From Chondrus crispus (Eukaryota > Rhodophyta > Florideophyceae > Gigartinales > Gigartinaceae), in the NCBI RefSeq assembly GCF_000350225.1, contig NW_005178735.1:215379-279378 (forward strand): a stretch of 64,000 nucleotides of DNA. Reading direction: 5' to 3'. This document shows, one piece after another, positions 19,248 to 28,635 of this stretch (the stretch's first letter is position 1; each line of letters starts with the position of its first letter). The translations under genes and the position numbers were made by a program. Under the pieces are notes generated by a model, which was not told where the DNA came from, made no database searches, and saw only the letters and a program-made list of their open reading frames with translations.

Positions 19248-19631
19248 TGAGCGCCGCGAGGGGGAGATTAGGCGGATGGAGTGTACAGGATACAGCGATC
19301 GCAAGCGTCGTCGCTTGGGCAAGGGAGGGGGGAGATCGGAGAGGGTGCAGGGTGCAGATGGTTTGACGGCAAGGTGAGCGGAAGAATTGGGGCAATGGCG
19401 GGCTATAGAATTGAACTCTGGCGGTGCTGGCGGGCCAATTTTGCAACCAATCGGCCTTGTTTGTGGCGCCATCCCTTTGATCCGCCGTATACAGTACCCT
19501 TGGTACAGGGTATTCTGTATCCCTGGAGCACCGACCACTTGCCCAAGTCTAGAGCTAGCTAGAGAGAGACACAAGCAACTTACCCCCTTTCTTCATCACC
19601 ACCACCTCCTGCTCACAACTCTCGCGCAAAG
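19248..19631. other. Intergenic region upstream of the TPR co-chaperone gene
   Basis: About 380 bp. A CCAAT box lies at 19447-19451. A cluster of short inverted words (TACCCT-TGGTAC-AGGGTA) lies near 19,495-19,515. The last 60 bp before the ATG are C/A-rich. No other gene seen. Confidence 0.4.
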
Positions 19632-20909
19632 ATGCCCAATGCAACCGAACCTACGGCCACGCGCGCCACCCCACCCGCACCGGCCCCAAACCCCGCTACG
19701 AAGGGCTGCGCCGTCACCGGTACGTCCCCCACCCACACCCTCCATCCACGCCCTCCATCCACGCCCTCCATCCACGCCCTGACACATGCGTCCCCAACCG
19801 ACTAACGGGAGCNNNNNNNNNNNNNNNNNNNNNNNNNNNNNNNNNNNNNNNNNNNNNNNNNNNNNNNNNNNNNNNNNNNNNNNNNNNNNNNNNNNNNNNN
19901 NNNNNNNNNNNNAGCTGGGGCCGTGAAGAACCGCCCGGGCGACAGTGTCGGCCCCCGTCCAGCCCGGCGGGGGCGGCGGCGAGGACTTTGGGTCGCGCAC
20001 TGTACGCCGTGGGCACGCGCACCGCATCGGACGAATTAATCCGCGCGAACGCGGGCTCGGCCAACTCGGTGGCCCGCGAAGCCTCGCCGCGTTGGCTTCG
20101 CCACGGGTGTACCGCATGGGCCGATCGGCTAGACGCCGGAGCCCGACCAGGGCTCGACGGCGGACCGTATGGGCGTGCGGCGCTGACCCCCCCCCCCCCC
20201 CCCCCCCTTAGTCACCGTAACCACCGCCTCCACCACACATTCTCTCTGTTTCATTGTGGGCGCCTCGCAAGCGCTCCCTCATCTAGATGCCGCCGTGCAG
20301 GGCCTTCTCCCGGGCGACACGGCGTCGGCTGTCTCCCCATCGGGCGCTTCACAGACCGTCCGCGTGGAGCGCGTCACGCCCCCCCTGACGGATCTCCCGC
20401 ACCCCGCCAGCCGCGCGGACCTGCTCGCCAGCGCCGAGGCGCTGCGCCAGGACGCCAACGCCCTCTTCGCGAAGGCCAGCGACGACTTCCGCAACTTCAA
20501 GGCCGCCATGCTGGTGTACAACCGCGCGCTGGACGCCGTGCGTCTCGCGGGCGGCGACGCCCACATGCAGGTGCGTCTGAGGAATAACCTCGCGCTGTGC
20601 GCGCTGCGCACTAGCGAGTGGACCGCCGCCGTCGTGCAGTGCGACGCCGTCCTGGAGATCGACCCGCACAATGGAAAGGCGCTTTACCGACGCGCGCTGG
20701 CAGGGGTGGAGATGGATATGTTCGTCAGGGCACTCAGTGATATGAGAAAAGCCGCAGAGTTGTGCCCCGAAGATGCCGTCGTGCGTGCGACGCTCAAGCG
20801 GCTCGAGAGCGAGTGTCGGAAGACGCTGGAGAAGAGGAAGGGGCTGTTTGCGCAGACGTATAACTACATGCCCACCAGTAAGGTTTTTGCACAGGTGATT
20901 CCGGAGTGA
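19632..20909 (+). CDS. TPR co-chaperone-like protein, one intron containing an assembly gap
   Basis: Exon 1 runs 19632-19719 (MPNATEPTATRATPPAPAP..., ATG 19632) and ends at a CCG|GTACGT donor in phase 1. The exon 2 acceptor is most likely TTAG at 20208-20211 after a run of 21 C; a second in-phase AG lies at 20270-20271. Exon 2 ends at 20909. Both choices keep the frame and give ~240-261 residues. The C-terminal two thirds hold three TPR units (ALRQDANALFAKASDDFRNF, RLRNNLALCALRTSEWTAAV, GKALYRRALAGVEMDMFVRA). Basic and Asn residues stand at positions typical of a clamp for Hsp70/Hsp90 EEVD tails, as in FKBP/TTC-type co-chaperones. No PPIase domain is seen. The partner is unknown. The intron length is uncertain because of the 100-N gap. 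Confidence 0.68.
19738..19776. repeat. 13-bp tandem repeat beside the assembly gap
   Basis: Three perfect tandem copies of CCCTCCATCCACG plus a partial fourth, inside the intron and ~35 bp from the gap; this probably contributed to the assembly break. Confidence 0.8.
19813..19912. other. Assembly gap (100 N)
   Basis: Exactly 100 unknown bases, the conventional size for a gap of unknown length, within the intron of the TPR gene. Confidence 0.99.
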
Positions 20910-21688
20910 TTGTCGCTGTTGCGGCTACTCACGCTTCGCATTCTTACGATTGCGACAGCCGCGCTTTGGTGAAAGGGTCGAGCTCGATTGGTGTGCGTGC
21001 ATTGCTTGGAGGGTGTGCTACTCTGAAACATAATGCAGCAACACATGAGCGTCGTTGTCTCAAACTGCTCAACGGCGACAAGACGAATAGAACTGAAATT
21101 ACTTGCGGGGATCGCTTCCTCTTCGACACAATAACTTCATCCTGCTGATGGATTCGATGACATCGTTGAGCTTGTCGACGACGATCGCTACGTTCTCTTT
21201 ACTGTTGTTCTGCGTACTAGCGTTAGAAGGAATAGTAACCTTGTGATCCTTGCCAAGCAGAAACGTGTCCATGTGTATCGATTCTTTTCGCCAACCATCC
21301 TTCCGTATGACGTCATCACCTGATCACACCTTAAGGGTCAACATCAGCCATGAAGTCAATCAGTCTTTCTCGTTCCGAATGCTTTTCTTCGCCCTCATGG
21401 CCGCTACTCAGAACGAAAAGGGCTGAAGCATACGCAAATTTCACTCCTTCACTAAGGGCATGTTCACCTGATGAACGCACACACAACTGCATTCATTTTA
21501 TGTGAGGGCCAGTGTGGTGAGTTACTGCCTAGCTGCCTGTTCACTACTGCAGATGTCTTCACAGACATTCATCACCCCTACAGGGTCAACACCTCCCTCA
21601 GGTTGGGTAAAGCGAAGAATTCCCTCTTCAAACCACCTCAAACCGTCCGCAAGCAGCCCCAATTCTCGCCCAAAATGCGCCATCCCTT
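20910..21688. other. Convergent intergenic region
   Basis: About 780 bp between two convergent genes. AT-richer than its surroundings. No domain-bearing ORF, RNA gene or clear repeat is seen. Confidence 0.5.
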
Positions 21689-22864
21689 CTACACCATGTG
21701 GTGCACGTTCAGCTGACCCCTCAGGTCGATCAACCTAGCCTGCGCCGCGTTAACATCGTCGAGTGCCCTCTGTTCCTCCATCTCCACTCGTGCCGACTCC
21801 CGACAAGCCTCATCGAGCACCTTCTCATTCTCCTCCCCGGGCGCGAGGTTGAGCTGATCCGCGGCCCTCCTCCTCTCCTCTCTCGCCTTGTCCGCGTCCA
21901 AGCTCTTCGCCTTCAGCGCATCCTTGGCATCAGCGACGCCCTTGGTCGCCTCCCGCACGGCCTCCTGCAGCCGCTTGCGTTCCGCGTGCCGCGCCTCGCG
22001 CTCCGTCCGCGCCTGCTCCTCCCGCAGCCGCCGCGTGTTGCGCTCGCGCTGCTCCCTGTCGCGCCGCGCCGCCGCCTCCGCGTCCCGCTCCCGCATGATT
22101 CGCGCCGCCAGGATTTGGCTTTTCGTCAGCCTGATCCGGCGGCGCGGCTTCGGTTTCGGGGAAGGCGTCTTCGCTTGCAACACCGTTTGTGCCGCCGCTT
22201 GAGCCTGCTCGACCGACGTGCGGTTTGGCGCTTCTGCTTTGGTCTTCGTCGATGAGTCTTGATCGACCGGAAACTCGGAATCGCCGCCGGGGGTTTGCTC
22301 GGGGCCTTCGCCTTCCTTCTGCGCCCCAGTTGACGTACCGCATGCGCCGGCCGCATCATCCGCTTGTTGCACTTGCAGCGTGCGAGCCGCCTCTTGCCAC
22401 TCTTGCCGGACTTCCTGTGTCGGTACAGCGTCTTGTGGGGAAATGGGGGCAACGTATCTCCTGTTCTCCTCCGGGCTCTTAAAGAAGGGTTTGTAAATCG
22501 CATAGCGGATGAGGTTGCCGACTATTACGATTCCAAGAACCAATTCGATGATGAAGAGCGGGGCTTTGGGCAGCCAGTTGATGGTGATGTGGATTGCTTT
22601 CGCTGCGTGAAGACGGTAAAAAGGGAGAAGAACAGGGAAGAGCGAGAGGAGGAGAGAGGGAAGATGTCGCGGGGTGTTAAGGTACGCGCCGTTGAGCAGC
22701 AGGACGGTAAAGGAGAGGAATGAGAAAATGTAGAGGTAGCGGTGGACGAGAGCGAAGGCTGCCGAGTAGAAGAAAAGCCCCGATAGGATGTAGGCGTCCA
22801 GGTTGCTGTTCTGCACGGACGAGGGCTGGTTTGAAGGGGGCTGGGGCGGGTGAAAGTTGGGCAT
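21689..22864 (-). CDS. Membrane protein with C-terminal coiled coil, unknown
   Basis: 391 residues from the ATG at 22864; the frame extends four codons further only from a TTG. After a short Pro-rich start, residues ~20-125 contain about four hydrophobic helices (YILSGLFFYSAAFALVHRYL, FLSFTVLLLNGAYL, LLLSLFPVLLPFY, LFIIELVLGIVIVGNLI). An acidic disordered linker follows. Residues ~235-385 then form a highly charged Arg/Glu/Ala coiled coil (MRERDAEAAARRDREQRER...). The layout suggests an ER or organelle membrane anchor with a cytosolic rod. I do not recognise a family. Confidence 0.7.
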   Translation of the reverse strand: MPNFHPPQPPSNQPSSVQNSNLDAYILSGLFFYSAAFALVHRYLYIFSFLSFTVLLLNGAYLNTPRHLPSLLLSLFPVLLPFYRLHAAKAIHITINWLPKAPLFIIELVLGIVIVGNLIRYAIYKPFFKSPEENRRYVAPISPQDAVPTQEVRQEWQEAARTLQVQQADDAAGACGTSTGAQKEGEGPEQTPGGDSEFPVDQDSSTKTKAEAPNRTSVEQAQAAAQTVLQAKTPSPKPKPRRRIRLTKSQILAARIMRERDAEAAARRDREQRERNTRRLREEQARTEREARHAERKRLQEAVREATKGVADAKDALKAKSLDADKAREERRRAADQLNLAPGEENEKVLDEACRESARVEMEEQRALDDVNAAQARLIDLRGQLNVHHMV

Positions 22865-23135
22865 TGTGGTGCGCAAGGAATGGCGTTGGGGTTGGGGATG
22901 GGAGTTGGCACTCTGCTCGGCTGAGATTGGGAAGACAACAACAGTTAGGGTTGCGGTGCGGCGGTGTGAAAGAGGAGCTTTCCCGAAGGAGGCCGTGAGA
23001 CTGTCTGCAACGGAGAAGGTTGTCTGTGTCGATAGAGGGGTGACTTTTTTTTTGGTGATGGACGGTTGATTGCATTGTTGCCCCCTACGTTGTAAAATTG
23101 AGTCACCGCAGATACTGTCCAGGTACTGTACAGTA

Positions 23136-23322
23136 CTCTCTCAGTTTTGGGATTTATTCCCTCTCTTGGTCATCCCTCCACACGACCTATGTAGGTAGTG
23201 CTGTAGACAGCACTCGCTTTCAGCGAAACATACCAATGGATATGATTTTTATAGAGACATGAATGCAGAGCCGCCTTGGGAGCCGACACCAAGAGAGGGA
23301 ATAAATCCCAAAACTGAGAGAG
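23136..23322. repeat. Fold-back (MITE-like) element with 35-bp perfect inverted repeats
   Basis: Arms 23136-23170 and 23288-23322 are exact reverse complements over 35 bp and are separated by 117 bp. CAGT occurs at 23131-23134 and at 23323-23326, a possible short target duplication. The left arm directly adjoins a 14-bp palindrome GTACTGTACAGTAC (23123-23136). The interior encodes nothing. Size (~190 bp) and structure fit a non-autonomous DNA transposon. Confidence 0.7.
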
Positions 23323-23944
23323 CAGTGTGTCGGCGCGAAGAAAAACATTCAACGCCTTCGTCAGGATGTCCAATACAGGTGACTTGCCTCGCCTACTGCA
23401 TCCCAGGCGTCACATTCATATAAAAGGACTTGGCATCGAATATCAAACTCTGCTTGCGAAACGCTTCGAATGTTCTCGCTTGTCATCCTAACTTGTTTTA
23501 ACGTTGAATGTGTCGGCCTGCGATATATATAAATGCTGTACCTATACATGCATGTACACCTATTTGCGCATTTTATCCCGCTATTTAGTCAAGCTGCAAA
23601 CGCCCGGCCCAGGTTTGCAGCGCCTCTACGGAGACGCTAGCAACGGGGCTGTACTTTTGTTAATCCTACGCATCTATGCTCCTGTCGTATGCAATCATGG
23701 ACATATCATGGCATAGATGCCATTTCGCAAGCTCACGCGAACGGATGTTGCGAGAGCTCCACTACATTCAACATTTCCCGGCGAACACTTCAACGAATCA
23801 TTACCGGACCGGACCTCTTATAAAAAGAAAGCTGCTGGTATTGTCATCAATGCAGTAGAAACCCTGGAAGTCGAATGTTGCACTATCGTATAAGAAGGAC
23901 TTGCATGTGCCAACCGCGCACAGAAACGTTGTTGAGCTGAAGCA

Positions 23945-23999
23945 CTCAAAACACAAGACGCCAACTGCTACTTTGGCAGTTGGCGTCTTGTGTTTTGAG
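23945..23999. repeat. Perfect 24-bp hairpin with 7-nt loop
   Basis: Arms 23945-23968 and 23976-23999 are exact reverse complements around the loop TACTTTG. Its ends read CTCAAAACAC and GTGTTTTGAG. It lies in non-coding DNA. It could be a small-RNA precursor, a cruciform or a tiny inverted duplication; sequence alone does not decide. Confidence 0.85.
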
Positions 24000-24766
24000 G
24001 GTACTACATATGCATTGAAATCGCGTTATACCTTCATTAGCTTGCTTCGTGCTCAAGAGCTGGTTCACTTTCTCGGTATTGCCAGCAAAAGCAGTGTCCA
24101 ATGCGATGGAACATGTGCTATTCTTAACAACTACTAAAAGACGGCCCTGACAACCACGAGAGTCGCTACAGTGCAGAGAAAAAATGGCCCCACAGCGACC
24201 CCAACTGTTGTAGGCCGCATTGGCTGTGGGAATGACTGCAGTAGGAGGGGTCATAGTATGGACGTGCAGTTGTTCATTCTGTGAGGGTTGAACAGCTATA
24301 GGCGGCGGCCTGAGCGATGTCAACGGGTCACTAAGACGTACAGGGTCACTGCTATAGTGTGGAGTCACTCGAGGGGGATTTTTCTCTGTATCATTGCTAC
24401 AGTACGAGCGAGGAAAGTGAGTTGCTGAAAAGAGATTTTCGAAGCGAGTAGTTTGCACTTTCCAAGAATTTAGTTTTGTTGACCACTCTCCACCTTGTGA
24501 GCCAGACATATGTAGGCCGAAAACTATCACTCAAAGACTATGGCCGGACGGCTGTCTACAATTATCCAGTTGTTCCAAAGGCGAATGAACAACTCCTCTC
24601 CACGTTCCTCCTCCAGATCCCATTTGACCAGTCAATGAGACCCATCCCAGCGGTCGTTACCGACCGAAGTAGTCCAACCACAGCTACAATTTGCGCCAAT
24701 ATCAAATAGATAACAGTTTATCTATATTGCAGAAGACGCGACTCCAACGTACACAGAAGACCATGA

Positions 24767-25894
24767 CTAGTATTGCTGCTGCGGCGGGAACTCAGAGGTC
24801 GGAGCGGGCGGGGCTTGTGGGGCTGGCATCTCCCAGTCTCCCTCGACGGCTGGCGGCAATGGTAAGGCCGGGGCGGGGGCGCTAGCACTCCAGTTCTCGA
24901 CCTGTGCCGCGGGCGCGGCGGTGGGGTCGTACTCTGCGGCACCAACCGGAGCGGCACTCCAGTCGGCGTCGGCGCCAGCGGGCACGAAGCCGGCGGCATC
25001 ACCAAGAGCAGTGGTGTCATATGCGGTAGCCGGGGCGACACCAAGAGGGGCGGCACCAGCGACGGCGTTGGCGGCCTCCTCGGCCTTGTCGAGCTCCTCG
25101 GGATCGCGGTAGAAGAAGAGATCGACCATGACGTCCCATGGGGAGGACCGAGGGATAGTGCCACGAAGGTAGAGGACCTCCCGGGCAAGCAACCACCAGA
25201 GGAGGGCGACGGAATGCTTGGCCTTGTTGTTTGCCGGGATGGCGATGTCGACGTAGCGCAGCGGGGAGTCTGTGTCGCAGAAGGCGATGGTTGGGATGTT
25301 GCAGTACGACGCCTCGGTGATGGCTTGCGAGTCGGTGCGCGGGTCGGTGACGACAAGCAGACGCGGCTCCTGGAACTTCTTCTGGATCTGGTTGGTCAGC
25401 TGGCCCGGCGTCCAGCGCCCCGCGATTGCTTGGCAGCTCGTGTACTGCGAAAACTTGAGGACGGCGCGCTGGCCATACGGACGCGCCGACACGGCGACCA
25501 CGTCATGCGGGTTGTCGATCGCCGCGATCACGCGCGCTGCAAGCTTGATCTTGTCGAACGTCGTCGCGATGTTGATCAGGTGGACACCTACACGGGACGA
25601 GAGATTCGAGCGCGACGCGGGCGAGGGGCAAATTGCAACGGGATGCAATACGCGCGAGGGAAGAGGCAGTGGACTAGTTAGCAGGCCGAGTGGGCAGGAG
25701 ATGAGGGCGAGCTCGCATCGGGATCAATCGGCGGCGCAATGGACGGTGGGGCAGTCGCACTTACCGTCAAAGCGGCGCTTGAAGACATAAGGTTCCATGA
25801 GGACATCGCAGTTCTTGGTGCCCAAATGGGTGTTGCACTTGAGCATCTTTGAGATGTCCTCCTGGCGGGGGGTAATTTCGGTGGAGGCGACCAT
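24767..25894 (-). CDS. RPSA: 40S ribosomal protein uS2 (RPSA), one intron
   Basis: Exon 1 is 25765-25894 ([20 protein letters not shown]...FDG). It is followed on the minus strand by the donor GTAAG and a 177-bp intron (25588-25764), with an acceptor ending TGTAG. Exon 2 is 24767-25587. The splice is phase 1 and restores a Gly-Val-His-Leu-Ile-Asn junction, giving 316 residues. The core matches uS2/[103 protein letters not shown]. The C-terminal tail is Ala/Pro-rich with repeated DWS/NWS-type motifs, as in other eukaryotic RPSA. ATTGG at 26095-26099 lies ~200 bp upstream. Confidence 0.95.
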
Positions 25895-26403
25895 GGTGGC
25901 GGTGTGACAGGGAATACTCTCTCCGCGAGCGCTGAGTGCGTCAGGTGCAAGGGCGAAGACGCGGAGAGGCGCGGTGCGGGAGGGGATGGAGCGGATGGGG
26001 AGTGTATTGGCAGGCGAGGCGGCGTCGTCGATGAATGAGGCTTCGCGAGGGCTGTGGGTGGGGCTGTGGCGGGGACGCCGACCGGCAGTAGCCGATTGGG
26101 GCACTGGGGATGGCCGGCACGCGGGCGATTTGGCGGCGCGGCGGTGAGCCCCATTGCTTTAGGGCAACGTTGACACGTGTATTGTTTCGAAAAAACGGCA
26201 AGCAAAGCCGAAAATATTCAAATTTTCATTCTTTATAATAGAAACTTTATTGAGTAGAAATGAGAGCCTGACACTTCCATCAAAATACAGTACAACTCCC
26301 ATCCCCATCTTCCGTCGCTCCTTTTCCTCGTCTCCACCTCTCTTCAAGAAGACCCGGCCGAAATCGGAAACGACTTGTACATTCGTCCGAAAGACACAGA
26401 CAG
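25895..26403. other. Upstream region of RPSA
   Basis: About 510 bp. The half near RPSA is GC-rich with ATTGG (CCAAT on the minus strand) at 26095-26099. The half near the next gene is AT-rich (TTCAAATTTTCATTCTTTATAATAG near 26,218-26,243) and probably contains that gene's 3' UTR. Confidence 0.4.
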
Positions 26404-27888
26404 CTATCCAATCCACTTTCGAAAATGCATATTAGCGACCATACGATCCTCGCCGAGGTTGAGGTTATTCTTACTCGCGCAGTACTGCATAACCTTGGTC
26501 TTACTAAACCCAGCCATCTTAAGCAAGTCAAACACGACCTCAAACACCTCTGCATGACTATCCCTAATCACGGCAAACGCCCTCATACAAGTATCCCGAA
26601 ACGCATCCATGACGCCCAGCGCCTCGAACGCGTCCTTCATCTGCTTTGGCACGACCAGCCTCACCATCTGCGGCACGTACTCAAACGCGCCTCTCATCTG
26701 CCACAAGTAGACCTCCCTGCCATCCACGACAGCAATATCGCCGCCGCTCTTAGCCAGCCCCAGCACGTACGCGGCCGTGAAGGTGCCGGCCGCGCTCCTC
26801 ACAAACGAGTCTGCCAGCACGGGGTCCTGCCCCCTGGTGTACCTCCAGTAGTCAAACTTGAAGTCCTCCAGCAGGATGGTCTTCCCGCCGGCGGCCTCGA
26901 GCATCCTCTCCTTGCCCACGATGGCTGTATCCACCACGGAGCAGTACGGCGCGGACGCGGCGTCGGCAAACTGGCGACTCGGACGCGCCCACGCGGCGTT
27001 GAAGACGCGCATCAGAGTCTGCAGCGCGACGTGTCGCAGTGCGTCTGCGCTCCTGACGGCGACCGTCGGGAGCACGACCTCCGTGTGCTCGCGCTCGAGG
27101 CGGTTCGCGACGGGGCATATCTGGCGCAGCTCGAGCAATGGGTGCAGGCGGCCCTGCGTGAGGTGGGCGCGCTGCACGAGCTCGCACGACACGGCCGCGG
27201 TCGAGCTGCAGCTGTGCGGCGAGCCCGAGGACGGGCGCGACTCGAGCTCGACGTCGTCCGGGACGGGGAAGACGTGCGAGACCATGGTGTGGCCGAAGGA
27301 GGAGGGCGGGGCGGCGGCGGCGGCCTGGGTGAAGACGTCGTTGCGGAAGAACTCCTCGCTCTGCAGGTCGACCATGTCGACGACCAGGGCCACGGTGTTG
27401 CGCGCGTCGCGGTCGCCCTGCGCGCACTCCGGGGCGCACTTGCGCTGGGCCAGGCGGCGCTGGGCGTCCTTCCGCTTCGGGCGGTTGGCGTAGGCCCACG
27501 ACGCGAAGCGGCGCGTGCACTCGACGAGCTGGAAGGCGGGGTGCGCGCGCAGCAGCAGGAAGCGGAGCTTGAGCATGCGGCTGGCGTGCAGGCGCTCGCG
27601 CAGCGGCGGCAGCAACGTCGGCAGCGCCGGCGACGCCAGCAGCAGCGGCAGCAGCGGCAGCAGGTGGTCGTCCGACGCCGCCGCGACCAGGTGCGGCGTG
27701 AAGCGGGCGTCGCGCAGCAGCACGTCGACCACGTCCTCGTCGGGCGGCAGGCGCGGCGGCGGCGGCGCGCGCGGCGGCGGAGACGGCGGCGGCGACGGTA
27801 ACGACGGCGGCGCGGAGCGCAGCGCGCGCACCGGGCACTGCCGCGGCAGCGACGGCAGCGTCATGGCGAGCTTGAAGTTGGAGCCCAT
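26404..27888 (-). CDS. PI3/PI4-kinase-fold protein lacking catalytic motifs (putative pseudokinase)
   Basis: 494 residues from the ATG at 27888; the frame is open a further 59 codons upstream but without an ATG. The N-terminal half contains a helical, Leu-rich part (DHLLPLLPLLLASPAL, MLKLRFLLLRAHPAFQLVE) resembling a PIK helical domain. Near residues ~350-490 the order of elements follows the PI3K kinase C-lobe: DSFVRSAAGTFTAAYVLGLA, then DGREVYLWQ, YVPQMVRLVV, a DTCMRAFAVIRDSHAEVF helix, LLKMAG, and a final NLNLGEDRMVANMHFRKWIG. The DRHxxN loop is replaced by AKSGGD and the DFG position by LWQ, so kinase activity is unlikely. Fold assignment is by pattern and moderately sure; role unknown. 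The gene body is extremely GC-rich. Confidence 0.55.
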   Translation of the reverse strand: MGSNFKLAMTLPSLPRQCPVRALRSAPPSLPSPPPSPPPRAPPPPRLPPDEDVVDVLLRDARFTPHLVAAASDDHLLPLLPLLLASPALPTLLPPLRERLHASRMLKLRFLLLRAHPAFQLVECTRRFASWAYANRPKRKDAQRRLAQRKCAPECAQGDRDARNTVALVVDMVDLQSEEFFRNDVFTQAAAAAPPSSFGHTMVSHVFPVPDDVELESRPSSGSPHSCSSTAAVSCELVQRAHLTQGRLHPLLELRQICPVANRLEREHTEVVLPTVAVRSADALRHVALQTLMRVFNAAWARPSRQFADAASAPYCSVVDTAIVGKERMLEAAGGKTILLEDFKFDYWRYTRGQDPVLADSFVRSAAGTFTAAYVLGLAKSGGDIAVVDGREVYLWQMRGAFEYVPQMVRLVVPKQMKDAFEALGVMDAFRDTCMRAFAVIRDSHAEVFEVVFDLLKMAGFSKTKVMQYCASKNNLNLGEDRMVANMHFRKWIG

Positions 27889-28270
27889 TGCGCGGGCGGC
27901 GATGGAGGGGGGATGCGGATGGGGTTTTGCGCAAGGGGGCGCGAGAGGGGATGCGCGAAGCGTGCGCGAAGGGATGCGCGAAGGGAGGGGGTTGGCCAGC
28001 AAGGAGGCGGGCAGCACGCCGTGGAAGTTGGGGCTGCTTGGCAATGCGAAGCAGGCGGGGCGCAACGGTCAGTCTGGCTCTCAATCGACAGGAGGGGCGA
28101 AGAGGCCGGGCGATTGGGCAGCGCGGATGAGCGATTTCGTAAAGATGATTCTGTGGGTCGGTGGGCATGCAGGTGCTTGACACGTGGCTAAGGTGTCAAC
28201 GGTTCATCAGAAATAGCGCTTACAGCAACTGCCGAAAGGTGGCAGAAGCGCCTTCATGTGAATTCTGTTC
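27889..28270. other. Upstream region of the pseudokinase gene; island edge
   Basis: Contains short GGGATGCGCGAAG-type direct repeats (27,948-27,985) and ATTGG at 28113-28117. From ~28,200 base composition drops abruptly and repeats begin. Confidence 0.4.
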
Positions 28271-28617
28271 TGAGAGCATCTCCGATGCGGGCAACCGTTT
28301 TGACGACGGGAAACCCCCCAGCGATGCCGCCGGTATGATAAATCCTAACTTTCAATTAAAACAGTCCACCGCCCGAAGTGAAACTCCCACCTCTCTCAGA
28401 CACCCGATAACGCAAAGGAAGATGTAAGCCAGGATGTCTGTAAAAGTATTGTCAGAAAAGGAGGATCCATTCCCAAAACATCCTTAGACTCAATACTACA
28501 CTACATTGAAACCGCCATTGCACCCTGCATATGCATTTTTGCATTCTGCTGGAAACTTTTAGGAAACAAACGACAAACATACAATAACCAACCAGACCTC
28601 CGAAAATAACACTACAC
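28271..28617 (+). repeat. Dispersed repeat, copy A
   Basis: Begins AGCATCTCCGATGCGGGCAA and is ~95% identical over ~225 bp to copy B at 37,543. After a ~40-bp stretch present only here, similarity resumes (GGAAACAAACGACAAA) to about 28,617. Same orientation as copy B. Non-coding; family unknown. Confidence 0.85.
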
Positions 28618-28635
28618 AAATACCTAACCATATCG

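Larger units (their letters stand above)
22865..24766. other. Long non-coding region with two fold-back structures
   Basis: About 1.9 kb. It contains a fold-back element (23,136-23,322) and a perfect 24-bp hairpin (23,945-23,999), annotated separately. The minus-strand frame 23946-24530 runs through the hairpin and has no recognisable domain. The 5' part (22,865-23,080) is the upstream region of the membrane-protein gene. No RNA gene was recognised by eye. Confidence 0.45.

Noticed and set aside
23946-24530. 194-codon minus-strand frame through the 24-bp hairpin
   Set aside because: No domain, odd composition, and it spans a perfect palindrome in intergenic DNA.
26852-28183. 443-codon minus-strand frame overlapping the pseudokinase gene
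   Set aside because: A GC-rich shadow of the real frame: Arg/Ala-only composition and no domain.
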